Origin: Reticulomyxa filosa
Taxonomy: Eukaryota > Foraminifera > Reticulomyxidae
NCBI GenBank assembly: GCA_000512085.1
Contig: ASPP01001515.1
Span: 1-29,037, forward strand
Direction: 5' to 3'
DNA length: 29,037 bases
Below the pieces are notes generated by a model that worked only from the letters and a program-made list of their open reading frames with translations, ran no database searches and was not told the DNA's origin. Position numbers and translations under genes: made by a program. This document shows, piece by piece, positions 19,484-28,828 of the stretch; positions within the stretch are counted from its first letter, which is position 1; each line of letters starts with the position of its first letter.

Positions 19484-22331
19484 ATGAGGGCAGTAGAAAT
19501 GGGAAATCCAATGTTTATTATTCAAACGTGTTTCATAATTGTGTATTCAGCGTACCGTCAGTTTGTGTATGGACGACCATACTTTACAACGTGCATATTT
19601 TTGATTGGCGGAGCAATGTTTTGGGTATCGGGTTATTTGTTGTTGTTTCCCCCAAATAATGTATTTTCGAAATTGTCGAAGAGCAGCTATGGAATGATGT
19701 ATCCAGCATCGAACATTTTGCCTTATCAAACAATAGTACACATTGGATTATTCATGTTGGGATCGCTGTCGTACTGGAAAGCCCGAAATTTACTGGGTTT
19801 TTGCATGTCAAAAATGGGATGTTTCTATTTGATATGGCATAGTGGGGCACATTTATTCTTGTCGATTTATCATTTCTATGTCCACGGATGGCAGCAACAT
19901 TATGTGCACACCTTCGCAATAGTCTTCAATCTGTGGTTTTTGGTACCAGCAATTATCGGTTGAGTGAACGCAAATGAGTCCTTTCAAAGCTGCATTTCTG
20001 TGAATATTACCAAAGCATATGCATATGTGACATCAATAAATATAAATACAAATATATGTAAACAAAAAAAGGATATTATTACACCACGAAAGAAAAAGTC
20101 GAAAGTCATCAGATATCATTTCACTATAAATATCCAATCATTTCAATCAATTATCTGTTCTTTGAGAGACAAGACATTGAAATGAAGTCCAAAAAAACAG
20201 CGCATAAAAACAAGGCAAGATATTTGAAGGCAGTTCAAAAAAGCTCGGAATTGAATTTTGTGTCAAACAGAAAACTCGAACATGAAAGTGACAGCGATGA
20301 CAATGACGACGGTGATGATGATAATCTTGACAACAATGATAACGACGAATCGATCGAAATGCAGCCTTTGAAATCGAATGTGTCGAGATGGGAAGAGGAC
20401 GAAAGCAAGGACGCAGAATGCGACAGGGGGCGAAGAGGGAAAGAGATGAAAAGAAACAAAGAAGAAGAAGAAGAAGAAGAGGAATGTTTGGTGGATAAAC
20501 AGCAGCAATATTGGTGCACCATTATTTACATATGCGTATTTGCGGAAATGCTATGGTTTATACTTTACATGTTACTCGTGCTGATTCATCATTGGACAGC
20601 ATTGCGCAATTCATTTGAAGGCCACGCTTTGCAATTTACGCCCCAACATGGCGTGGCCTTCGGCGAGAGTCGTGTATTTTTTTTTTTATGGGACGATGTC
20701 GCATCGGGTTGTGATTGGAAACCAAATATGCCATTAAGCGAGTGGTTTTCAGGTACAACTTTTTTTTTTTTTTTTGCCACATATACATATGTATACGTAT
20801 GTATACAACGAATGAAAAAAAAAGGCTATGTTGTTTCATTTACAATGGTATTCCATCGTGCATTTTTGACCTGCGTGGTGTACAATATCATATATGATTG
20901 CAATTATATCAATGTACTGTATATTGCGTTTGGCAGCACATTGATGTGTTTGGGCCTGAACGCATCGTATCTGTTGTACATTGTCGTGAACATGGAATCG
21001 AAAGGATTTCCATTGATGTCTGCGTTGCTGATGTCATTGGAAATGTGTATCGAAGTGGCGACGCTGTATGCGACGTATCAATTGGTGCGATTATGCCCCC
21101 CTCCTCCTCGACTCAAGCATATTGAGCAACTGCGCCCACGGCTGTCCACGTTTCAATTCGCCGAATGGACGTGCCATTGGCCCCGATCTCTGTCGTGGTG
21201 CGTCAATGCGCATGCCACTGGCAATGGCGACCCAAGACAAGGCCACGTGTTCGTAGTAACCAACGGGATCACCGAACAGGGCAAAAGAGGGGCTTATTTC
21301 ATCAGTCTTGGGAGCGTGTTGCTGCTGGCATCGATGCTGGTCGAGACAATGCTGCTGTGCAGTGTGTACATTTGGCATATTTCACGTAACGAAGATATGG
21401 TCATGGATTGGAATATCTTGAACGACCTGGTACTGTGGGGACTACATGCCTGTGCCATCTTTGTTTACATGACGATCCAAAGTGCACAGTTTCCCGATAG
21501 CTATGCGCGAACTTGCGCTTTGGGAGAACGCATTCAATTGGCAGGGATGCTCTTCTCTTTGCTGCAGATGTATTACGTTGTTCGACATGACACAAATCGA
21601 ACCCATCGACACTGGACCACCTGGGATCTCATGGCTGTCGTCTTTTGTGGACTCAAGTTTTTTTGGTATGCTATGGTGTGGTTCGGCTTTGGACGTCTTC
21701 AAGACATTCGCCCTTTCCGTGTGTCCACTGTACCGCATCAATTGGAAACAGAAGCTATGCTCAAAACTCGAAACAAATGTCTTTATTATATCGTCGCATA
21801 TGCCGCTTTACTCTTCTTTTATATGGTCGCTTGCTTGCTGCAGTCCGAGTGGAATGGTGATTTGATCTCGCTTAATATGATCTCTCCTTCGCATAGCACG
21901 TTTCGCTTTTATACACATATATGTATACGTGTATATGTACTATGATTGAATTACCATTTGCGACTGACAATACACTTGATAGATTTTGCCAGTGGAATGT
22001 TTTAGGTGGACACACGCCTCTATTCGGATTGATGTTTCACAGTGGAATGCTTTTGATCATGTTTGTTTATGATGGTAGTGTGTCGCAGAGATGGGCCCCT
22101 ACTAAAGATTTGGCCGTTACATTTTTATTGACTACCGGCTTGCTCATGGCGTGGCAATTGCTAAATTTGTACGTTTTTGGCGGCTACAAATACGTTCAAA
22201 TGACGCACAGCTGGGTGCCGATTGTCATGCCCATACTTTGTATCCCTATCATCATTGTTACTTGTCGCTTGGCCTGTGTAATGATCACACTCGAAAATCT
22301 GTATGTGGATTTTCCTTCACTTTTTATTTGA
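19484..22331 (+). CDS. Large polytopic membrane protein, about 837 residues
   Basis: Four exons join with matching phase: 19484-19958, 20072-20752, 20825-21856, 22006-22331. Exon 1 has about five helices (for example CIFLIGGAMFWVSGYLLLF and FAIVFNLWFLVPAIIG) and a His-containing segment, LIWHSGAHLFLSIYHFY. Exon 2 carries a long acidic hydrophilic loop (Asp/Asn run, then an eight-Glu run) and then one helix. Exon 3 has roughly eight or nine helices and exon 4 three more, so about 17 in all. No transporter or channel signature was recognised. Taken separately, exon 1 ends in a stop and exon 2 opens with its own ATG, so this could be read as two genes. The GT at 19959, the AG at 20071, the phase fit and the palindromic tract between them favour one. 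Introns 20753-20824 and 21857-22005 also carry the palindromic tract; the former is 72 nt, stop-free and a multiple of three. Confidence 0.6.
20779..20807. repeat. Alternating palindromic tract in intron
   Basis: A 29-base ATACATATGTATACGTATGTAT-like tract, shown here only by type, in the 72 nt intron 20753-20824, following a T15 run. It is among the most regular examples of the intron signature. Confidence 0.75.
21910..21940. repeat. Alternating palindromic tract in intron
   Basis: A 31-base alternating tract (ACATATATGTATACGTGTAT type) inside intron 21857-22005 of the large polytopic protein gene. Its presence helped to place the intron. Confidence 0.7.
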
Positions 22332-22571
22332 CAAATCTGTCGTATCACTTGTTTTCATTCCCTTTTTTATTGTGACAAAAAATTACATGCCATCAAATAT
22401 GGCCTCCGAAATATGTATTGTTCTACTATGCATTTTTTTTTGTAAATTTCGAACATATGCAGTAAATTCATATTTTTCATCTAATAAATATCTCTTTGCT
22501 TATTCAAACTTAGTTTGCTCAAAATGTTGAGTGGCTTTGGCTTGAGCAAAAAATGAGAACATTGCAACCAT

Positions 22572-23402
22572 ATGACGCCAAAACTAGTACTCCCTTGTGA
22601 ATCAAGGTTAATAAAAAAAGTAATGGAAGGAAGTCAAGATATCAGCAGTGACAAGTTGAAAAAACATTGCAAGACGTATGATATAGAAATTATCTTTCAC
22701 CTTGATTTAAGCAAACAAAGTCTTCAGAATATAAATATGCTGCAAATGTGTTCCAATTTGATTTGCCTCGTCTTAAAGCAAAATAGTTTGCAGAATCTTT
22801 CTTGCTTGTCAAGTCTCTCAAAGCTGAAATATTTGGACGTCGCTTATAATGCGGTTAGCATATTATCTAATCTTGTTAACTTACCTGAGCTTGAACAAAT
22901 TAAATTGGAAGGAAACAACATCAATTCTTGGTCACAATTGACACATCTCTCATCCACAAGCCATTTTCCAAAAATTGTACACATTTCATTACAGTCTTTT
23001 GATGGTCGTGCTCAAAACCCAATTTGCCGGGAAGCTTTGTATAATAAAAATTTAATTGATACTTTTTCTAGGAGAATGCTTCGCAATCAAACAAAAACGA
23101 GCGACAGGCACACGTTCGAAACGTTGTTGTCACTTGACTATCGGAGATTAAGATACAACAAAGCCTTTGGCACAAACAATAATTTGCAAAACGAAAAGTT
23201 GGATGAATGGATAAAAAAAGAATCGTCACGACTAGAAGAACAAAAACGCCTTTCAAGTGCCCTGTCGTGGGTTGACACAAAGAGTGAACTTCAAAGCGCA
23301 ATTTTACTCTCTAAAACACCTGACAAAGACGTTGCGTTTCAGACAAGCAAACAATCTCTTGAATTGATCCTGGACCAAATAAGGCAAATTAAAATCGAAT
23401 AA
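22572..23402 (+). CDS. Leucine-rich repeat protein, LRRC61-like
   Basis: Single exon, 276 residues, starting MTPKLVLPCESRLI. After about 45 residues come four to five SDS22-type repeats (HLDLSKQSLQNINML, LVLKQNSLQNLSCLSSL, YLDVAYNAVSILSNLVNL, QIKLEGNNINSWSQLTHL). They are capped by a strand and NPICREALYNKNLI, resembling the cap of LRRC61-type proteins (NPLC followed by an aromatic helix). The C-terminal third is polar, with a short coiled coil (EWIKKESSRLEEQKRL). LRRC61 is a poorly characterised protein, so I assign only a protein-binding role. There are no visible introns, unlike most neighbours. The ATG is the first in frame. The closest family is judged from memory of the pattern and could be another SDS22-like LRR protein. 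Confidence 0.75.
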   Translation: MTPKLVLPCESRLIKKVMEGSQDISSDKLKKHCKTYDIEIIFHLDLSKQSLQNINMLQMCSNLICLVLKQNSLQNLSCLSSLSKLKYLDVAYNAVSILSNLVNLPELEQIKLEGNNINSWSQLTHLSSTSHFPKIVHISLQSFDGRAQNPICREALYNKNLIDTFSRRMLRNQTKTSDRHTFETLLSLDYRRLRYNKAFGTNNNLQNEKLDEWIKKESSRLEEQKRLSSALSWVDTKSELQSAILLSKTPDKDVAFQTSKQSLELILDQIRQIKIE

Positions 23403-23499
23403 TCATTTATTTTCAAAAAAAATATGAATATTAGCAGTTTTTTTGAGTGAGAAGTCGCTTTATGATTATCCAAATTTTTAAATATCCTTTGTTGTGTTT

Positions 23500-24320
23500 T
23501 TAGGATAAAGTAGAAACAATAATTATAATCATAATTAAAATAAAAATACAGACTCCCACACTTACTGTCCTTTGTCTTTGTGTCATACGTGACACAACAT
23601 TACAAGTTTTGCTTATCATAATTTTTTTTTCTCGTGTCTGTTCTTATGCCAGACACACGAAATATCACAAGCAAGCGAAACGCTTTTTTAAATTATAAAG
23701 TTTGTCAAGGACAACAAACGAACAAACAAACTTAACGCTTTTACTGAAATTACCAATCAGTGGTGTATGTGAGGCTGCAGCTTTCGGATCAACATTCAGT
23801 TCTTGTGTTCGTATTTGTTTATTAGAATCATCCAATAACTTCAGTTCCACTCTATTATTGTCTCCTTGTTTGTGATTAGGGTCGTTATGTACTTCCTGAC
23901 TTATGTCTGCTCTGCTCTATTTATGGAATATGAATAATGTAAAACATAAAATCCTTTGTGCTTGCCGATTTCCAAATCACTCCATTTTTTTCAGACAAAA
24001 AAATTAAAAACTGGTGATGATACATCAGTATGGCCTTGCGCTTGGGCTTTTTGAGTTTCATACTGTTTCTTTACTATGTCAAATTCTGATTTGCGCCGAG
24101 CAATTGTTGCTTTCCATTTTTCTGTTGTTGGTTTAGAGCTAACCTGTCGAAGTAGACTTTCCATTTCTTTCAAAGAATTGTCAAAGTCGTCCAAATCATT
24201 TGCAATATTTGGGATCAGTGCTGTTTGCAGGGTAGGCTTATTTTGTAGACTTTGAAGATTATCTCTGATACGTTGATTAACGTTTATTATATCTTCATGA
24301 TGCTCCTCTATCCTTTCCAT
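23500..24320 (-). CDS. Tail-anchored coiled-coil protein, possibly SNARE-related
   Basis: Three exons, 24320-24024, 23916-23754 and 23630-23500, in phase, 196 residues. The N-terminal 95 residues are helical and charged (MERIEEHHEDIINVNQRIRD, then DLDDFDNSLKEMESLLRQV and ATIARRKSEFDIVKKQYETQ), like the N-terminal helical bundle of a Qb-type SNARE. The middle is polar. The protein ends in a single very hydrophobic helix, VGVCIFILIMIIIIIVSTLS, directly before the stop: a classic tail anchor. The 50-60 residues before the anchor do not show clean SNARE heptads, so the SNARE call is weak; another tail-anchored organelle protein is possible. The second intron (23631-23753) and the AAG-rich start of exon 3 are the least certain parts. 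Confidence 0.5.
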
Positions 24321-25520
24321 CTTCTTCCCTCAAGGTAAGAAAAGAAAAAAAAGATCTTATGATCAAATTTTCCGCTTAACATTTCAAAAATATTTTTTAT
24401 AGCTTTAAAACTTAGAGTAACAGAATAATTTCTTTTTTTTAAAGAGTATAATTTATTGTTTGCAGTTAAAAAACTTATTAATAAACGTACAAAAATTAGT
24501 GTATTAATTTTAGCTAATTTGATTACAATATATTGATAAATCGAATTTTTGGATTTATTGTTAAAATATAAAAGTAGTAAAAATGGTTCTATTCAAGAAA
24601 GCAAAGCAATGTTGAAAAGAAGAATTTTTTAAAAATATCAATTGAACAAAAAAAACTTCAATTTACGTAATGAAAAAGAGTATAACATTACACTAGTGTT
24701 CAGAAATTTAGTAAAAAATCTGATTTTAAAAAACTTTGTTTGAACAAAACATTTTGTGGTTACTTGGAGATTTGTATAAAAATTTATCTCAAATGTATTT
24801 ACAATAAAATATTTTTGTTTGAATGCAGCTGAATTCAACGTATTACATTTATTCATTATAAATTTTGATTTTATTTTTAAAAGCAGATTACTGTAAAGAA
24901 TAAAAGAAAATTGAAAGTTTTAAAAAAGAAGTGTTATGCACGAAGATAATATGTTAATATATTTGGTTCAATATAATATTCACTTGATTAAAATAAATAA
25001 ATCAATGGCATATCTTAATTTGGACAATAATATTTTCAAAATAATAAATTAATTTTGAAATTTAGATATACGATGTCACCCCACAAAAATAAGCACATGC
25101 ATCAAACTTTTTAAAATCTTTTAAAATGTAGCAATATATTATAACCTTACGTTCGGTGTGTTGTATAATTTTTGGCAACTTTATGTTTGACACTCTTATC
25201 ATTTATTCATCACAAGGTTATTTTGGACAGTCATTTCACTTTTTGTCGTTATTTGCAAAAGTTTAATTTTGACAGCTCCAGAGAAAATTTAGTTCAATTG
25301 AATGTAACCTTTATTTAGAGTGACAAGATTAAAATGAAACAACAAATTGCGTTGTCAGTGATATTTCAAAACCGCCATATGTCAAACCTTTTGGATAATA
25401 GAGTCAATAGGAAATGAACAACAGTGTTAGTATCAAGCAAAGGAGTATACTGCATGATGACAAATACAACTGGCAATTTTTTGGCGTCAAAGGCCGGAGC
25501 ATCCAGATGCTCTCTCAGAG
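24321..25520. other. Intergenic, very AT-rich
   Basis: About 1.2 kb with no coding frame that I would defend. The longest ORF (24638-24856, minus) is low-complexity Phe/Lys. This is the longest gene-poor stretch in the window. It lies upstream of the minus-strand coiled-coil gene and downstream of the CISD3-like gene. Confidence 0.5.
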
Positions 25521-25978
25521 TTATAGTTTATTTTTGCCAACAAATTTGCTGGGATGAGCATGTGACCCATCACAAAAGGGTTTGATTGACGAACATCGCA
25601 TCCTATTATCAATTGTGCCACAATTAAACTGGAAAAATATGTGCATGCCTTTAAAAAAACTTAACCACATAATAGATGAACGGCTTGATCTTGCGTGATT
25701 TTGAAACGGACTGGGCCGTTACCAGATTTAACATCTTCCACGGTATGTGATGCATGATCACAAAATGGAAATGTTGTACTGCGACCACATCCACAATAAT
25801 CATACGTTTTACCTTTCTCCAAATGCCTACTGAACGGAAACCAAAGTCGTTTTGCAGCAGGACAATTTTCACATGATGATTTTGCTGTGGACAATCCGAA
25901 CAAATTGATATCTTCGATATCTTGAACTGGAGGACCTGCTATAATCTGAAAGCTCTTCACGTTATCGTCTTTGCTCAT
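25521..25978 (-). CDS. CISD3-like double CDGSH iron-sulfur protein
   Basis: Two exons, 25978-25666 and 25602-25521, about 131 residues. Domain 1 has YCGCGRSTTFPFCDHASH (around residues 62-79). Domain 2 is split by the 63 nt intron: exon 1 ends HLLCG and exon 2 supplies the next Cys, then SIKPFCDGSHAHPSKF. Each CDGSH domain normally binds a redox-active 2Fe-2S cluster through three Cys and one His. Two domains in a small soluble protein with no membrane anchor match CISD3 (mitochondrial matrix). In domain 1 the sequence after the third Cys is D-H-A-S-H, so the expected His sits one residue late. In domain 2 the spacing is canonical only if one base is restored at 25592-25593 (TT on the coding strand); otherwise the frame breaks between the second and third Cys. 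Without exon 2 the protein would stop inside the second motif. Confidence 0.75.
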
Positions 25979-26464
25979 TGTTTATATATATAATTTGGAA
26001 AAACCCTTTGAGCTCTTTTCTTTTGCAAAGTTTGTACAAAAAAAGTCGTTGGAAATGTATAGCTACGAAGTTTTTTCTTTCATAAAGTTCATCCAAAACA
26101 ATAAATTTGAATTGCACGCACTAATTATAAAACATATTAGCCAATTATTTGTTATGATATCAAGGAAAGTTAAGATTTTTCTCCCTTTGTTTATTGATTG
26201 GCAAATCTTTTGATGATAACACATTTAAAAAAAAAACCTAAAATGAGCTCAAAAACAGTCCGAAATAGATGCATTGAACAAATTGAAGGCTTAAGTGATC
26301 AAAAATAAATTCAATTTGCAAGGAGGTGACATACTAAGAAAGACCCACCAAATAAGACAAATGTCAGATAATCCATCAATAATGAGACATTTGTGATGTA
26401 TTAGCAAATAGCATCCCAGCTCGGCCCATGCACTTATCGTCAATGAAACATTTTTTCAACTGTC
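25979..26464. other. Intergenic, no clear gene
   Basis: Just under 500 bases between the CISD3-like gene start and the end of the RRM gene, both on the minus strand. A short + strand frame at about 26242 (MSSKTVRNRCIEQIEG, then stop) is too small to call. Confidence 0.4.
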
Positions 26465-27933
26465 TTATCCAGCCAAAAGCTTTTCAAAAGCATCTCTCAT
26501 ACACACATCCTCAGTTGGTTGGGTTTGTTTTTTTTTGTTGGAACGATTGTGAATATTCTCAGAGGGTTTAATTTCTTGTGTCGGTTTGGCAGAGGGCAAT
26601 GGCATCCAATTAATGAACACAGGTTTTCCTTTCCAAATTTTGCCGGATAAAAATTCGACAGCCAAAGTGGCATGAGCGGGAAATTCCATCTTTACAACAT
26701 AAGAAAAGCCAAAGCGATCGCTTTTGATGACTTTCAAAGCATGAACAGGCTGAGAGCCTACTCGTGGAATATTGTGTTGTAAAAAATCACGAACCAACGA
26801 TCTGTTGCAATCAGATCCATTGCAATTGATAATACTAATATAAGTGGATTTATTTTTGTACTTTTTGACCGCTATAATACAAACAAAATTTCGTCATTCA
26901 AAGACCAATAACAATGATAACAAAAAATACAATGCAATGTAATAAACAAAGAAATGCATACCTACATCATAATTGATGCCACTGATTTTCAGTACGTCCA
27001 TATCTTGATGCTTTGCTTGAAGTTGATGATGTAGTTTTCCATTTTTAAATTTTTGATATGCCTTTAAACACAGTTGCGAGGTTGGAAATGTGACAAAAGC
27101 AAATTTCGAAAACTTGGTCCAGTTTCGATTTCCCAACATGGTAACAAGATCATCTCCCGACTGCACACTTTCGTTTTTTGTTTTTTTTTCTTTTGCTTCT
27201 TTTTCTTGTCATCTTCTCTTCGTGAATTAAACGGCTTTTTTTTATTACCATTGTTTTTATTTCTCTTTGTTTTTTTATTTTCGTCGTCATTGTCGTCATT
27301 CTTACTACTGTTTACTGTTATCTCATCAACTAACAACTCACCATGGAGCTTGTAATTGTTCAAAATCTCTTCATACGGAACGCACACTTGCACGTTGTCA
27401 CATGCACTTTTAAATAACTCTTCAATTGTATACAAATCAAAATAATCGGGAATGTTGTATAATATCAATGATTTGTTTTCGCTTTCGTCTTTTTTGACTG
27501 TTTTTGTGCGATTTTTCGTTGGTTTGTTCTGAGAAATTTCTGTTGATGTTCTGGCTTGCTCTTTGCTTTTGGTTGTGCTCTTTTTTTTGCTGTTGTCGTT
27601 GCCGTCTTTGCTCTTCACATTTTTCCCTTTTTTTTTTGTCTTTTGTTGGGGTGTAGTCTTTTGCTCCTCCTTCGTCTTTCTACTGTCCCTCGATGCATTG
27701 GCAGAGGCTGGTTCTGCTTTTTTGGGCTTTTTCTTTTTTTTATTTGATCGCACTGGCTTAATTTGGATTTCTATTGGCTTTGGCTTGCTTGCTTGGGTTA
27801 TTTGTTGTTTTTGAAGTAGTGACTTCACAACTTTCTTTTTTTGAGGATTTCGTATCACCACACATGTTTCAGGTTTTTTTAGTAAGGCCTTTCTGGAAAT
27901 TTGCAACCGTTTTGTCCACACTTGTTTTGGCAT
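26465..27933 (-). CDS. RNA-binding protein with two RRM domains and Lys-rich N-terminus
   Basis: Exons 27933-27331, 27160-26962 and 26871-26465 in phase, about 402 residues. The first 150 residues are a Lys-rich, Thr/Ser/Gln-containing disordered region. RRM 1 begins at SLILYNIPDYFDLYTIEEL (RNP2 strand then helix) and its RNP1-like strand is SKFAFVTFPT in exon 2. RRM 2 lies in exon 3 (TYISIINCNGSDCNRSLV, then FGFSYVVKMEFP and FLSGKIWKGKPVFINW). The protein ends MRDAFEKLLAG. A basic, double-RRM protein suggests a nuclear or nucleolar RNA role (inference). The first intron (27161-27330) is stop-free over most of its length and codes for a Lys/Asn/Asp-rich string, so part of it could be retained exon. 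The second intron (26872-26961) is clear. The ATG is the first in the open frame; an upstream exon ending near 27980 is possible. Confidence 0.75.
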
Positions 27934-28380
27934 ATTTGATTCAAAAAATTTCAAGATATGGTGGTTTAAAACTCGGATTACCTTCCAGAAGTCCAAAAAA
28001 CGTTGTATTGTGGTAAATGCTTTTCAAAGAATTACAACTTTCGACTTGATTAAATAAATGTACACAATAAGTTTTGAAAACGTTTTTACATATCATCTTA
28101 CAGTTTTTAGTAAACGAATAAATGTTTTGGTGTTCAGCATTACTTTTTTTTCACAAAACTTTAAAGCAAGAAGAAAAATATAATCTGTTTGCCGCAATTG
28201 GTTGTTTGCACAAAAAAAAATAATCGTTATGTTAATGTATTTTTTTGAAAAATAGTAAAAAAACGCGTAGTGCAAGTGTTATACTTTTTGAAATTGGATA
28301 TGTTATATTTGTATATGATTAAGATCTGTTATAATTCGTTTTGGGATTTGGTCATGTAGGAAGTCTACAGTGGAGAGCTT
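27934..28380. other. Intergenic, AT-rich
   Basis: Upstream of the minus-strand RRM gene; it should contain its promoter. It has long A and T runs and no coding frame of note. Confidence 0.45.
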
Positions 28381-28828
28381 CACTAAATGTAATACGAAAT
28401 AGTGTTACTATCAACGAGAGTGACTTTCAGTAAATAAAAGTAAATTAAAGAATAAATCAAAGACAAAAGAAGTAAGAGAGAAAACAAGTAAGAGGTAGTT
28501 TGTTGAGGAGGTTTAACCCAAAGAGAGCTCCTCAGTTCCATAAGCGTTCAGCCATGTGTGATAAGGGCTTGCCCTACAGTCAAACAATATTTAGTGTTAC
28601 TTTGTTGGTACTATCGCTGTTGTAGGGAAAGTCCCTATTATAAATCCCGAACTACTAACGGAACGGTGGGACCCCCAGTGGGTTAAAACCCTCTTCTCAA
28701 CACAACTCACTTTTCTCTCTTTGTACTTGTTTCTCTCCTTTTTAGTTGTCATTATTCCTTTTTTAATTTACTTTCTTTTACCGAAGTTGTTCTTTTGGAA
28801 CCAAGTTCCTTTCGTATTACACTTAGTA
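28381..28828. mobile_element. Inverted-repeat element (MITE-like) with internal hairpins
   Basis: A 19-base segment at 28381-28399 (CACTAAATGTAATACGAAA) is repeated in inverted orientation at 28810-28828 with 17 of 19 matches, bounding about 450 bases that are less AT-rich than the flanks. Inside lie a perfect 7-bp hairpin TGAGGAG/CTCCTCA (28504-28510, 28528-28534), CCCTACA (28572-28578) paired with TGTAGGG (28621-28627), a 6-bp hairpin TAGGGA/TCCCTA (28623-28637), and the dispersed block shared with 3866. No transposase frame is inside. Target-site duplications were not identified. It may be a non-autonomous element or the end of a larger one. Confidence 0.5.
28633..28713 (+). repeat. Dispersed repeat, copy 2 (TATA-type block)
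   Basis: Matches 3866-3946: TATTATAAATC at 28636, CCCAGTGG at 28674, CACAACTCACTTT at 28701, with the same 38- and 65-base offsets. This copy sits inside the inverted-repeat element. Confidence 0.65.

Noticed and set aside
27074-27814. Phe/Leu-rich + strand ORFs
   Set aside because: They are antisense shadows of the Lys-rich N-terminal region of the RRM protein.
28501-28640. Known small RNA (snRNA, SRP, RNase P) in the hairpin region
   Set aside because: The hairpins are real but no conserved core motif of these RNAs was found.
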